Shown here: positions 1-11,534 of the stretch, piece after piece
Layout: each line of letters opens with the position of its first letter
How positions within the stretch are numbered: the stretch's first letter is position 1
Origin: Bedellia somnulentella
Lineage: Eukaryota > Arthropoda > Insecta > Lepidoptera > Bedelliidae
Assembly: GCA_963576735.1 (NCBI GenBank)
Contig: OY755178.1
Span: forward strand, 9,982,001 to 10,046,000
DNA length: 64,000 nucleotides
Direction of reading: 5' to 3'
The notes under the pieces: generated by a model
The model's input: only the letters and a program-made list of their open reading frames with translations
Told to the model about the DNA's origin: nothing
Database searches by the model: none
Made by a program: the position numbers and the translations under genes

Positions 1-79
1 CGAATAAATTAATTATATATATTTTTTAATTCTTTCCAAAACAACTTCTAAAGATGTCTAAGAAATTTTTAAATCTGAA

Positions 80-135
80 GCTATGGCTACCCCTTTTGAG
101 ATTTATAGCTGTGAGTATATGAACGTATGTGTATT
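80..135 (+). repeat. Family A 3' end fragment
   Basis: Retains only the terminal block (gctatggctacccc, then a degenerate agctgtgagtatatg and a decayed tail). It faces the copy at 150-315 tail to tail. Confidence 0.6.
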
Positions 136-149
136 ATGAAGTTAAAATA

Positions 150-315
150 AAACATATCATAATTAATCCCAAAACGGGGTAGACAGACCTTAAGAGTTGG
201 AAATTCAGAGAGTAAAATATTGTATAATAAAGGTTGTTGGGGATGGGCCTACAACCTTCACTCAAATTAATTCACAAATAAAGCCCCAATACCTTTAGTT
301 GCATCACCTACTTAA
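150..315 (-). repeat. Family A diverged copy
   Basis: On the minus strand the order of family A is kept: ttag, ggggctt, a degenerate hairpin region, and taccccgttttggg near 165-182. Internal bases are missing. Paired tail to tail with 80-135. Confidence 0.6.
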
Positions 316-692
316 ATAGAAGTTAATTTAAAAGTCATATTGTGTGGTTAATTACCAAGTTTGATAGCGGTCAGAAGTTTATACCTCTAATATATAGTTA
401 CCCTTCTGGAACACACGGCGTGATCATTGAATTGGAGTAGAATAAAAAACGATTATTTTTGACGTATGATTTTATGTATATAAAAATTAATAAGATCCTA
501 TGAAATATTGTAATATTCCAGAAATAAATCCTATTTGTTATCTACAACCAACACTAGTTGTGTAAACGTGTTTGGAGAATAAACAGCCAATTATAAAATC
601 GTTCATACTTATAATGCAACTAGCTGAACTGGTAAACGTTGTTTTGCCATTTACATTATTTCTAGGGAATTTCTAGTCAATAAAATAAAATT
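316..692. other. Interval without recognised gene
   Basis: AT-rich. The only structure seen is at about 613-668, where actagctgaactggtaaacg resembles a motif common at the ends of insect Helitron remnants; this is a weak resemblance. No convincing open frame. Confidence 0.4.
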
Positions 693-768
693 CATAAATA
701 AAAGATGTTATTAAAGGAAAGAAAAATGTCGACATTTTTCTTTCCTTTAATAACATCTTTTATTTATG
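693..768. repeat. Perfect 76-bp palindrome made of two family C tails
   Basis: Two 38-base arms are exact reverse complements, with the centre between 730 and 731 inside GTCGAC. Each arm equals the DNA that follows the tRNA-like part of family C (tttttctttcctttaata, then acatcttttatttatg). The tRNA-like part is absent: the arms meet at its terminal TCGA. The same arm sequence recurs at 63882-63916. Confidence 0.95.
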
Positions 769-820
769 AGTAATAATCCCCACATGAGGAATTCATGTCA
801 AAAAACATTAAATTAAATAA
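769..820 (+). repeat. Family C 3' tail continuing from the palindrome
   Basis: Holds taataatccccacatgagg, the 3' part of family C found also at 61.7-62.4 kb and on the minus strand at 28.15 kb. It extends the right arm of the palindrome, so the right arm is the longer copy. Confidence 0.7.
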
Positions 821-970
821 AATAAAATGTTAGGGATTTACAATCCTTATCAAATAGGAGTACCGAATAATTAATGCAAAATTTCATTTAAATTGGATAA
901 GCCATTTCGGAGGAGTTTGATAGCAAACACTGTGACACGTGAATTATATATATTAGATTAGGATTTTTTA

Positions 971-1095
971 CATACATTCATACATATGTTCACGGCTATA
1001 AATCCCTAGAAGGGGTAGACAGAGCTAAGGAATTGGAAATTCCTCAGCCACGTTTGGAAATTTTAGTGGGGAAAAGATGGTAAAATAAAGGATTT
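971..1095 (-). repeat. Family A, 5'-truncated
   Basis: Starts with a cata-type tail and cacggctataaatcccta, then runs through the ttcctcagccac and ggggaaaagatggtaaa segments and stops at about 1095. Upstream sense half is missing. Confidence 0.8.
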
Positions 1096-1795
1096 TTTCT
1101 TTTTGACTTACTATAAAAATATATTTAAAATCTTTATCAACCTAATCAATAGATATATTCATGCATATATAAATTTACCTGATTAGGTAAACGAAAAAGA
1201 TTGCGCTTCGAAATCAGCGGAACTTGAAATTATTACGTGAAATTATTTGCATTCATTAATAAGATCACCTCACTTCACGCCATTTATGTTTTTTGTAAAA
1301 TGCTAGCTATTTGTGTAAGGTATGATGACGGTTGGAAAGCGGTGAGATGACAGAGTGTTATAAGTGTCACTGTGTCAAGATGGCTTCAAACTGACCACTT
1401 AACATCAGGGTCAAGTGGAAAAACACTATAATATTGTACAGAACGTATGAAGTTCACTGCCATTTTGATTGTTATGTATAGAAATAAATCTTAAAAGTTC
1501 ATACTTTTCTGGGCCAGTATCGTATGGAGTTGTGGTACGTATAAAACATATCATTTATATTAAACGGTAAGTCACTGAGTTTAGGTCAAAAGTATGTATT
1601 TAAACTTTTTAGTGCACGTAATTATGTATTCCTGTTTAATTTTATTAAGATTATTATACAGTTTAAAATGTCTTGAAAAAAGATAGTATCACACTGGTGC
1701 GACAGAAGATGGCGAAAATCTTATTTCAATATTGCTAATGCTAATATTACAAGTTTTTTTGCGATACTACATTATAGTATATATGCTATGAATAA
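1096..1795. other. Interval without recognised gene
   Basis: AT-rich single-copy-looking DNA. No frame, RNA or repeat could be supported. Confidence 0.4.
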
Positions 1796-2133
1796 CATAC
1801 ATACATACATACATATACTCACGCCATTAGTTCCCATTGGGGTAGGCAAAGACTATTGATCGCCACTTCGTACCATCCTGACAAACCTCTCTAGCTTCGT
1901 GCATCAATTCAGCATAGCATCCATCAATCTTTTCATACATGCTCTTTTATTCTTCATACTTCAGCCGCCAGCCTTTTTGAGCACACTCTCAATTTGGTCC
2001 AAGTGTGCTCTCCGTGGTCGTCCTCTACTAACATTACCATCCAAACTAGCTCTATAGATCCCTTTTACCAATTTTCTATCATCCATCCTCTCTAAGTGCC
2101 CAAACCATCTCATCATTCCTTTCTCTATCTGGA
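1796..2133 (-). mobile_element. RTE LINE 3' end
   Basis: Reads on the minus strand as the end of an RTE-type ORF, with peptide pieces such as LVKGIYRASLDGNVSRGR and a stop close to the (TATG)n tail. A small local rearrangement near 1905-1925 breaks the frame. 5'-truncated at about 2133. Confidence 0.85.
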
Positions 2134-2195
2134 ACTTACTTTTCTAACTCGAATAACAATTACCCATTAATTCTTGCAGAGGTCTTATTGAATTG

Positions 2196-2400
2196 AGTAG
2201 CGACTTAGGTTTTTTGGGCTTTTTGTCTTCAGACTCGTCCTCTTTCAGAATAATCTTCAGACATCCTTTATTTTACCATATTACCCTACTCATCCTCCAA
2301 AAATTTGCAAATGATGATAAATTCCTAATCCTGGGGATCTGGCTTCCCATATTTTGCATTTATGGCCGTCAATATATATGTAATTGTGTATGTTTGTACT
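2196..2400 (+). repeat. Family A, old diverged copy
   Basis: Order of landmarks matches family A (gcgacttaggttttttggg, atcctttattttaccat, ctggcttccc, atttatggccg) but identity is low. An overlapping 98-codon frame here is incidental. Confidence 0.5.
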
Positions 2401-2827
2401 TGTCTTGTAAATACCTGTATTTTCGTACCCCACTTCATACTAAACTTATTATAGCCTATAACCATGGCGTCGTAAAAAGGTTTCCATAATGGCGTATCAT
2501 TTTTCTAATTGTAAACAATATTAAAAAAGATATGAAACAGTAGAAAAGCGAGGTATATTAGGGTGATACTCATCAATTTTATACTGGAGAAGATGGAGAT
2601 CATGTCAATAATAAGTCAACCTTAAGATGGAGTGACGTATGTGTTAAAGAAGGTGAACTAAACAAAAAAATATTTTAAAAATAATTAAAACTTGATTCTC
2701 AAGAGGGAAAGAGAAGCTATTAAACGTATAACAAGAAATAAAATGATTCACTTTTGTGCATTCTAGAAATGAGTAACATGTCTAGCCTAATTAAAAAAGC
2801 CATATTTACCTTTTTTTTCCGTCGTTG
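2401..2827. other. Interval without recognised gene
   Basis: No open frame or repeat that I can support. Confidence 0.35.
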
Positions 2828-3010
2828 AAACACATTTTTTTATAATTTAATTTATTTTATTTCTTTGGAAGATTAACAGACTAATACAAACAATATAATA
2901 CTAATTATGAATACACAATGCCATTTACAAACATAGTTGGATTGTCTTAATCACATATCTAATTCAAAACTTGGCTAAACAATTGTCACCCCAAAACACT
3001 GGCTACCTGT
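2828..3010 (-). repeat. LINE 3' UTR and tail fragment
   Basis: ttattttatttctttggaag followed by acaga resembles the minus-strand 3' end at 41975-42300 (tttatttcgtttggaagatt then tacagc). Both look like 3' UTRs ending in an AAATA-type tail of the same LINE family. No coding part remains. Confidence 0.5.
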
Positions 3011-3472
3011 TAAAATGAGTCTAAAAATCAAGAATCATATGTTTTATTATTTTAGGAAAATCGACAGTCAAGGGCAGTAGAATAACAATACTACTTTACT
3101 GTTTCTGCCTCTTGGAGTGTGGATGAAACTTTTAACAGAATACAATTGCAGATCTTTCATATTATCTAGGAGTTAAACTGTTAAACAATATTAACAATGA
3201 AACAATACGCTTTTGAGATTAGCAAAAGGTTTACTGCCTATTATTGTAATATTACTGGCGCCAGATCGACGACTTCAGTAAAATAAAGAATACATTTTTT
3301 TATCTCGATGTTTGAGACGCTTTCCGTTCATCGGCATTGTAATGATGGTTACAAAATAGTTCACAACGCAGTCTGCTTAAGAGGTGTAATAAAAAGTAGT
3401 TCTAAACTATCCCTTCTGTGACTCTTGCAAGATCTAAAGTGGGATAAAAGAAGATATCGTTAAAAATAAGGT
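3011..3472. other. Interval without recognised gene
   Basis: No supported feature. Confidence 0.35.
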
Positions 3473-3702
3473 GTGGTTCTGTCCCACATATTTGTTGACG
3501 GTGAGAGAAACATCGTGAAGAAACCTACATGTCTAAGTTGTACTTTGTCATATGGCAGTGTATTCGTAAAAAATGGCGATAGGCCTGCCCCTTAGCACGT
3601 GAGTACACTGTCCAAGCAAAACTTTGGTACTCTAACACAAGGCCCTTTAACCTTTGCCAACCCCCTCGGGGATATATAGCGTGAACGTTTGAGTTTAAAT
3701 AT
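3473..3702 (+). repeat. Family B SINE, head missing
   Basis: Begins in the middle of the SINE (ttgacggtgagagaaacatc) and ends in gtgaacgtttgagttt, that is the GTTTGA tail subtype. The tRNA-like head is absent. Two short minus-strand frames here are antisense to the SINE. Confidence 0.75.
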
Positions 3703-4653
3703 GTCCCATTGTAGTACTGGCAAGAAGCTAAAAATTGGTATAAAACGACCATACAACTTAAAATATACGATACCTTTCAACTGGTGTTTGTGAAAAAACT
3801 TCACGTTAACATGCTTTTAAGTGATAATTGAAAGATATGACAATTGATCCATCACTAACTCTTAGTCACCAATCTATCATCATAGTTCCTAAGATAATTG
3901 ATTTGACGTATAGAAGAAATCGTGATATAATCCTTAAGAGAGAATACTAGAGAAATTAATAGGTTAATAGTAAATAGAACGTTAAATTAAGGATCGGACT
4001 TGGTGATTTTTCAACTAACATAATACAATCCAATCCAGTAAGGCCCTTTGACACCTAGCCTTATAAAGAAGACACCCCAAGGGGTTAATATAAATATTAT
4101 TCATTGTAGTTTCGGCTTGAAATAACACTAGAGATAGGATCTCTTTATTTTTGGGTCATACGAGTTGATTACATGGTCTTTAATGGGCTGATGGGGATGT
4201 TATTAGAGCTAGAGACTCAATAGATAACTAATTTACCGATCTCACCTCCTAAAGATTGTCTGGAAGAGATCGCTTTAAGCGATAAGACCGCCAATTGTAC
4301 CTCACTGTAAACTGATTGATAATTTCTTTTGTAAATTTGTGTTTGACGTGCAATAAGATTTTTTCTATTCTATTCTATTAGTGATGAGTCATCCATTGGC
4401 CCACGATGCCATAATTTTAGGTAGGTATAAATAAATACGTTTGTGTCCATAATCCTAACAAGTATCAAACATGAACGTGACATTAGCCGTGTTATGTTAG
4501 GTCTCTTTATCGTTCTAATTTAATAACATCATGTTTAATCGGCCGCCGCCTGTGTGTTCGTTTGACTCCGAATGGGTTTATCGTAAAGCCAATATCAAGT
4601 TCTATCGAATTTCCAATTAATCTGAATTTGTGTGCATCTATCAAAGTATTATC
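3703..4653. other. Interval without recognised gene
   Basis: AT-rich; nothing beyond random short frames. Confidence 0.35.
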
Positions 4654-4888
4654 AACATACATACATATACTCACGGCTATAAATCCCGTGACGGGGTAGC
4701 CAGAGCTTTGGAATGAAAAATTCCTTAGCCACTTTTGGAAGTTGATTGGGAAAAGAAGGTAATAATAAATGTTTACCACATCGCCCAAAAATCACTTAAA
4801 AAGTCCCTATACCCTTAGTCGCCTCTTACGATCACCCACGGGTAGAAATGGGGTAGTGTTATTCTAAGCCGACACTACACGGCACATC
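4654..4888 (-). mobile_element. Family A, near full length
   Basis: Runs from a short (CATA)n tail through cacggctataaatcccgt to the 5' end gccgacactacacggca. It belongs to a subtype with aataataaa and cacttaaaaag, as at 13905 and 25690. Confidence 0.85.
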
Positions 4889-4965
4889 AGCGCACATTAT
4901 TATCAAGTAATTTTATATTGTTTAACTGCTGAGTTATATCGTATAACAAGTCACATTATTGAAAA

Positions 4966-5068
4966 TTGATGGAAGATACGAAGCTAGAGAGGTTTGCCAA
5001 GATCGTACAAAGTGGCGATCGATAGTCTCTGCCTACCGCAATAGGAACTAAACTAATGGCTAACGCCA
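4966..5068 (+). repeat. RTE LINE 3' end, very short
   Basis: gaagctagagaggtttgcca followed by agatcgtacaaagtggcgat and tctctgcctaccgcaatagg. It lacks a proper TATG tail. Confidence 0.75.
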
Positions 5069-6162
5069 TTCTATCTCCATATGTAAATCACATAATTTTT
5101 TGGCAATTTGATGCCATCAAATAAAAGTCGATCAATGTTTGACAATACGAAGTCTGCCGGGTCAGCTTCTGTTGTATAAAGTGCAATGAGTGCAACTGTT
5201 ATAGTGTTTTAATCTTGACTTTCTAATATGGTCATTGATGCAAATAAGTGTATACAAATACAAGTTTGTTTTGTAAGAATCCATTTATGAACTAGTTTAC
5301 TAGTAGGTTTTGGCAGAATTATGATTCTTGCGATCATTACAAAAATTTGCGATCCAAGAACATCTTGCCGTTTTTTATTTTTATTATTTATTAATCCTTA
5401 TTAACATGAATGTGTTAGTTGCATTTCAATTATTACAAAGCCCTGAAAAACTGTTTATTACCTATTATTTACTTTTTTTAGCATCCATTGTTTCTTCGTG
5501 TGATTGTTTGGGTTATATCTTGGAACTATTGGGTAATTCCAAAGAAGATGACCACTGTTTTTGTAAAACGCAATTAAATAAAAAGCTCTCAGTTTTAAAA
5601 AAAAAATTATTTCACTTCAAACTATGTCAATTTAACTACGAGAATATAAGATTAAATAGGAACTTTTATAACCAACTCACACATTAAAAAGAATTAAAGA
5701 AATAACACAATTTGCTTACGTACACATCGCGAAATGCTATACATCTAGTCAACGATCAGTGAAACGTTTTAGGTGACCATTTCTAAGATACCATAGAGAG
5801 TGCTATACGACTATATTCCTTGGAATTACTTTAAGTTAGTTAAATAATAGTTTTAATTTACCGCAAATATGTACCCACGTGACAGGAGACAAAGAAGATG
5901 ATTGATTAAACCCGAATCTCATTACAATAACGTTGTAAGTAACCCTTTTCTTTTGTCAAGCTAACAAAATTGTGAGAGGCCATTGCTAGTCCCATGATAA
6001 TAAAACTTTTGTACCTGAGGTGACCGTGACATTAATTGAGGGGGTATAACATAAAATCAGGAAAATAACTGCAAATGAACAGGCAGTCCGTTGTACGTTA
6101 ACATTGATTTATTGGTTGATGTAGCTGGAGACATATTCCTTTAATTTACAACATCTTTCCTG
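5069..6162. other. Interval without recognised gene
   Basis: Includes a 119-codon open frame at 5328-5687 (+) with no recognisable domain, low-complexity composition and a non-ATG start. A frame of this length is expected about once by chance in 64 kb of such DNA. Confidence 0.4.
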
Positions 6163-6240
6163 CTCAGCATTCAAAAGTAGCTGAGACATATCTAATTATG
6201 AAGCTCTGGCTATAGTTTTGCAGCCGTGAGTGTATGTATC
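6163..6240 (+). repeat. Family A 3' end fragment
   Basis: Degenerate end (gctctggctatagttttgca, gccgtgagtgtatgta). It lies tail to tail with the next copy, forming an imperfect inverted repeat. Confidence 0.65.
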
Positions 6241-6249
6241 TTAAATGAT

Positions 6250-6440
6250 ACATACATACATACATATACTCACGGCTATAAATCCCTAGAAGGGGTAGCC
6301 AGAGCTAAGGAATTAGAAATTCCTCAGCCACTTTTGGAAAGTTGTGTAGGGAAAAGATCGTAAAATAAAGGTTGTTGGTGATGGGTCTCCAACCGCATCG
6401 CCCAAAAATCCCTTAAAAGCCCCAAATACCGTTAGTCGCT
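6250..6440 (-). mobile_element. Family A, fused to a tRNA-like SINE head
   Basis: Good copy from the (CATA)n tail to taccgttagtcgc, where family A sequence stops and the family E tRNA-like segment begins without a gap. Either an A element inserted beside E or a chimeric transcript. Confidence 0.85.
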
Positions 6441-6513
6441 TCCAAAATCGAGGGAGGGATCGAACCCGCAACCTCCAGACCGAGAAGCTAGTCGCCTCCA
6501 CTTGACCATCGTC
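6441..6513 (-). repeat. Family E tRNA-like head
   Basis: Minus strand holds a box B (gggttcgatccctccctcg) and a box A-like part (gatggtcaagtgga). It resembles the heads at 27.4, 40.4 and 48.8 kb. A pol III promoter remnant; no complete tRNA cloverleaf. Confidence 0.7.
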
Positions 6514-7034
6514 AAATGTTTAATATCTTCATATACGATTCAAGAGAAGTTCCTTTACAGTGTAAGCAAGTGTAACAATAATTGTACCCGAGTGACGGCT
6601 GCAGGAGATCCATTAATGAAACAAATTGAGTTGAGCCAGGTCACAAGGGCAGCCGAGTCAGGTCAATTACTAATCATCTTGACGAATCGTAATCACCCTG
6701 GCGCACTGAATTTATGGACATGCACAAATTGGATGGATATCAAAGGGGTTTGGTTGTTTGAATAAGTTGTCACATCTAAATACCCGAGATGACTTGGAAC
6801 AGCACGATCAGGAGCTATTGATGCAGTCTACAGTTTACCTTTACAAATTTCTTGCAAGGTAGTGAGTCATAATGAACACAATCCTGAATAATATACTTTG
6901 TTTTAAGTATATAAAATATTTATAACTAGTTAATATTTTCGAGTATCCGTATTTTAGCTCTAACCCATCTTTGCCATGTATGAATTACGAGTAAGGGTAT
7001 TCAGAGCTTTAAGTTATTGTTGGGCAGTATGGGT
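6514..7034. other. Interval without recognised gene
   Basis: An 87-codon frame at 6502-6765 starts inside the SINE junction and shows no domain. Confidence 0.35.
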
Positions 7035-7140
7035 GGGGTGGATACACATCATTAACTATCCTCCATTTTATAATATTCCCCATTAGATGTCCAAAAGTAG
7101 TTGAGCAACTACTAATTCTGAAGCACTGGCTCGCATTTCT
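7035..7140 (+). repeat. Family A, very diverged
   Basis: Only gtccaaaagtagttgag and ctaattctgaagcactggct resemble the element; no tail. Tentative. Confidence 0.35.
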
Positions 7141-7537
7141 TGTGCTCCTTTTTGTGATTTCCTAAACCATTGGCATCTTTGTACCTGATAACGTTTTTAT
7201 ACCCTGCTTCTAGTATAAAACTTTTTGTAAGAATGTTAAGAATACATACATACATCACGTTAAGAATACTTCGTGCATTTTCCAGACGACTATTGTAAAT
7301 TCTTCCCACGTTGACGTAAAGAAGTGAATGTGCAGGGCATTGTAATAGTTAAATGAAAGTCGATTGGACTTAGAAATTCATAACAGTCCATATTATTATA
7401 TTATTATCTCCACAGAGGGGGCTTAAGCATACCCAGAAAAAATGTGATCAGGCTATAGTTAACTACACTGGTCTAGTACGGGTTGGACTTTAGACTGCAG
7501 ACGAATCACCTTAACTTAACTTTTCAAATAATCAGGA

Positions 7538-7674
7538 GAACTAGCGAGCGCGCCATTTTATTAACACGATATCGGTTAGAATGAAATGACAGTATACGAT
7601 ACTATGTAAGTGCGAAAGAGATGGCCTTTTTTATACCACGCGATATCTAGTTAAAAGGTCGCTCCTACTAGCAT
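7538..7674 (+). mobile_element. Family F MITE
   Basis: Short terminal inverted repeats (actagcgagcg on the left; gctcctactagc on the right). Interior shares tgacagtatacgatactatg and gtaagtgcgaaagagatgg with copies at 12875-13008 and 29717-30257. Non-coding. Confidence 0.65.
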
Positions 7675-7948
7675 GCAGTCGATTCAGGCTGTCGTTACAC
7701 TTCAAATCGTTTATATCGTACAAATATGTGAATGATTTATGCGTAGTTTAGAAATACAATCATAAAGTTACTTTATTCCAGTTTTACGTAATCGGATGCA
7801 CTAAAAAATGTGTTAACGTTTTGACTCATCGAAAAGGTACGTGAAAAGATTGCGAAAGAAATAAAATACAATGCGCTTTTTCGGCCATTGTTTAAATACA
7901 AATAAAGTGCAAGTGGCTAATTTGCGGTATGTTAAATAAATTTTTGAA

Positions 7949-8192
7949 CATACATACATTATACTCAAGGCTATAAATTCCAAAAAGAGGTAACCAGAGC
8001 TGGGGCATTAGAAATTCCTCAGCCACTTTTGGAAGTTAAGAAAGGAAAAGATGGTAAAATAAAGGTGTTTAAGTCTCTAACCGCATAGCCCAAATCCCTT
8101 AAAACGCCCCAATACCCTTAGTCACCTCTTACGCACACCCACGGGAAGAAATGGGGCAGTGTTATTCTAAGCCAACACTATACAGTAATCTT
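7949..8192 (-). mobile_element. Family A, near full length
   Basis: From the tail side (acatacattatactcaagg) to the 5' end gccaacactatacagt. Several small deletions in the middle (gtgtttaagtctctaaccgc). Confidence 0.85.
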
Positions 8193-8952
8193 TGAACATC
8201 TGAGTAACTCGCAAGGGATAGGAGAGGTATAATTTCTGCCTAATCCTTTACGATACGATGAACGTCTAGTCTGTCCAGGAATAAATGGAAAGTGTTTGAT
8301 AAATTATAAGTCGAATAAAACATACATACACTTATGTGAATAAAAACAAAAAATATTATTCCTACATAATATTGGAAAATTGCCAAATGCTTGTTGCGTG
8401 AGTGTGATTCAACAATCTTTTGTTTTTGTTTTGTCTATAGCAATTATAAACTGCGGGAAACTCTAAATAAAAAACTGCATTTCATTAACATAGTATGTCG
8501 GCAAAAAAAAACTTAAGCAAAGTACGAGCTAAGGGCAGCATAACTTTATAAACAAAAAACCATAACATTAGTTGTTATAGTGTAATAACATCTAATGTTT
8601 TCCTTACGGCATGCGTCGGCATCATAGCAATGCAGACAATAGGTCGACTTGCACCATTGGACTTTGTTTGGCACAAATGAATGATTTCTTTTCTTTGCAG
8701 TTTGTACACAATGGACAATAGGGTGGCCGAAGTCAGGGAAGAGCTGTGGATCTCGCGAAATATCTATTGTATTAAATGCGATGGGCGTAATACTTGAGGT
8801 ACATCAATTTAAATTGTTTCGGTTTTGTTTTAAGATGTAAGATATTATGTATTTTTTGTTAAATTATATTTTTTGTTAAATTATATTTTACTGCTGTTTA
8901 GTACTGGGTTAGAAATTTAGAATCTTTGGAATGGCCATAATTAAGTTTTTGA
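8193..8952. other. Interval without recognised gene
   Basis: AT-rich; a short direct duplication (ttttttgttaaattatattt) at about 8851-8890 is the only structure seen. Confidence 0.4.
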
Positions 8953-9545
8953 GTTCATACATACATGCCATTTCCCATTGGGGTAGGCAGAGACCATTGA
9001 TCGCCACTTTGTACGATCCTGACAAACCTCTCTAGTTTCGTTTACATCCATCAATCTTTTCATACATGCTCTTTTATTCTTCATACTTCGGACGTCGGCC
9101 TTTTTGAGCACACACTATATTTGGTCGAGGTGTGTCCTCCGTGGTCGTCCTCTACTCACATTACCTTGCACATTGGCTCTATAGATCTCTCTCCCCAATT
9201 TACTATCATCCATCGTCTCTATGTGCCCAAACCATCTCAACATTCCTTTTTCTATGTTTTTTACAATATCATCTTTCGGCCCGCACCTTTCACGAATCAC
9301 GTATCACGTCATTTCTGACACGATCACCTTACATTACAAACTTTTCTGAGGGACCTCATCTCTACAGCATTCACTCTGCTCTCATGCTTCTTCTGCCACA
9401 CCCAACATTCAATGCCATACATTAGCGTAGAAACCAGAACAGCATAAGCACTGCATTCGGGCCTTTTCGGACACCGACTGGCTAGACATTAGACTATTCA
9501 AAGCTCCAATAATCGCATTACCCTTTTTCACTCTTCTCTCGTTTT
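8953..9545 (-). pseudogene. RTE LINE, longest 3' end (RT C-terminus)
   Basis: About 590 bp of the LINE 3' end. Minus-strand reading, with frame changes, gives NAIIGALNSLMSS, then the MYGIECWVWQKKHE-type segment typical of the C-terminal part of RTE reverse transcriptases, then VNAVEMRSLRK, MLRWFGHIE and RGRPRRTHLDQI. Several stops and indels make it non-functional. The catalytic RT core lies upstream of the truncation point and is absent. It sets the longest RTE consensus in this window. Confidence 0.85.
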
Positions 9546-10204
9546 TGAGTTCAATCTACAAATCATTTACAATGATTTTAATGATGTTTTCTTTTATTCT
9601 AATGCCGACTATATAGACGTAATTCTTACTTTTTAACTATAAAGTTGGTTTTTATATAAATATACTACATTATTAAATTCTAAATAGTTTGGAAAATAAT
9701 TGATTTTACCCAAACACAAGACTTGAAGGTATTCATTTATACTAGTTATACATACTACTTGTAAGAAAAAAAAATCAAACAATATTTTCTTCCTCATTCA
9801 GTGATTCTTTGTTGCCAATTGAGACTCGCGGACTCGCTTAGGTTCACTGATTGGTCTTTTCAAGTTAGCTTTATTCAGACTGGCCTGACATGGTAATGGA
9901 TATAAATTGTGCATGTTATTATCTATTATTCTGTCACTTCAACTCCTTTCATAGTTGCGCTAATATTCAGACCACACCAGTCGCGATACTTATTCGGTAG
10001 GAAATAATTTGATGCGATTTATATATTCGATATATATATTATTATGTCACCATGTTGAATAGGGTAATTAGACCTCAGTCAACGAGGCTCGGCTAAGGCG
10101 TGGTTTTTTGCAACTAAAAATTTTTCGTTTTCTTTTTTTTTGTATAAACATCCTGTCCGTATTTGAATGGTTTTGTGTTTTAAATTAAGTCTTAACACTT
10201 TAAA
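9546..10204. other. Interval without recognised gene
   Basis: No supported feature. Confidence 0.35.
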
Positions 10205-10318
10205 AATGTGAATGAAGTTAGAGAGGTTTGCCAGGATCGTACAAAGTGGCTATCCATAGTCTCTGCCTACCCCAATGGAAACTTACAGCGTGAGTGTTTG
10301 TATGTGTGTATGTACGTA
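10205..10318 (+). repeat. RTE LINE 3' end, short
   Basis: gttagagaggtttgccagga to cagcgtgagtgtttgtatgt with a mixed TGTA/TATG tail. 5'-truncated at about 10205. Confidence 0.8.
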
Positions 10319-10904
10319 CTTAAAAAAAGATTTCTAAAATATTCTTTTGTCTAATAATAGTATTGTGATTATGATAACATTACACAAACAATAAAAATTC
10401 AAACTCGCGGGGAATTTAAACTACCCTTTTCTACTCATTTTCTATGAGCTCAAAATAACCACATTGAACAAACACACTGTCACGTGACTAAGTGCAACCA
10501 TATAGGTTCATTAAAAAAACCTAAAACCCTAAGTGGCTTTTAAGTCCACCGGTGAAAAAAAATATACGGAAAAATATAGACAAACTAAAAACTTGAAAGT
10601 TATGTTAACACCTGAACTAAAGATCAAGTAAAATAATGAAAATTAGTTCTGATCTTATAAAATATATTGTAGCACGTTCCACAGAAAATGATCGTAGTAA
10701 ATCCAAATACAGTGACAAAAAGTAAGTATACATTCCTATCACAAAAGGATGATTTATTCACGATCCATTCTCTACCCCAAATAACAATCAATCAAACGAT
10801 GTCAATAAGAAACCACCTAGTATCTTCGCACTTCAGAGAATATTTGTTTGATTTTGCTCTTTTTTTTTAAAAGAACACATTATTTTTCGTGAATAATAAG
10901 TATT
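10319..10904. other. Interval without recognised gene
   Basis: A piece at about 10474-10500 (cactgtcacgtgactaagtg) could be a minus-strand family B scrap. Otherwise nothing. Confidence 0.35.
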
Positions 10905-11145
10905 CAGGGCTGGCTGCCTTCGTGGTCTCGCGGTTAAGCGCTGGGTTGCAAGTACGGAGGTCTCGGGTTCGATTCCCGGGGGTTGGTAACCTTACAAATT
11001 TAATTTGTAAGATTACTACTATTATGGTAGTAGTCGTTAGTCTGCCAACCCGCAACTGGCCAGCGTGGTGGACTATGGCCAAATAACCCTATCTAGGGTA
11101 GGCTCGAGCCCCTTGGTGGGGACATATATGGGCTGTGAGGCCTGA
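10905..11145 (+). mobile_element. Family D tRNA-derived SINE
   Basis: Box A-like tggtctcgcggttaagcg at 10923-10940 and box B ggttcgattcc at 10966-10976 give an internal pol III promoter. The body includes gtggactatggcc, a motif I recognise from common lepidopteran tRNA SINEs. The 3' part has a CCCC-ttggt-GGGG hairpin at 11109-11121 followed by ggctgtgagg, reminiscent of the shared RTE/A/B end. Antisense and sense short frames are incidental. Confidence 0.75.
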
Positions 11146-11345
11146 CTGCAGTGTTGGCTTAGATTATTCGTAGGGGATGACTATTTCCAAGTATTGAGTA
11201 TCTAAGTGATAGTTGGGCGAGGCGGTTTGAAACTCACCATATTAATTTTACATTCTATCCCCCACTCAACTTCCAAAAATTCCAAGAATATCTAATTCTG
11301 AAGCTTTGACTAACCCATTTGTATATTTGAATTCATGTACAATGT
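11146..11345 (+). repeat. Family A, diverged
   Basis: gcagtgttggcttagattat, then gttgggcgaggcggtttgaa and ccactcaacttccaaaaatt match the family in order. It abuts the 3' end of family D directly. Confidence 0.65.
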
Positions 11346-11534
11346 ACATTCAGTATGCTACATCTTTGTTTTTGTTTCATAAGAGTAAGCGCTATCCATT
11401 TTGCTTGTAAACGTCTTTACCGAGTCGCTAACGCCTTGGGTATCGTATTTACTTAGCTGAAGCTTGACGTCAAGCGAGTTGGGAGTGGTGCCGCATTGAT
11501 ATGTGGTGTTTGGAGCATAAAATATTTATTTTCC

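Noticed and set aside
1796..1816. Independent CATA/TATG microsatellites throughout the window
   Set aside because: Nearly all are tails of RTE or family A elements and keep a fixed position next to the terminal block.
5328..5687. 119-codon open frame (+)
   Set aside because: No domain, low-complexity AT-rich composition, non-ATG start; a frame this long is expected about once by chance.
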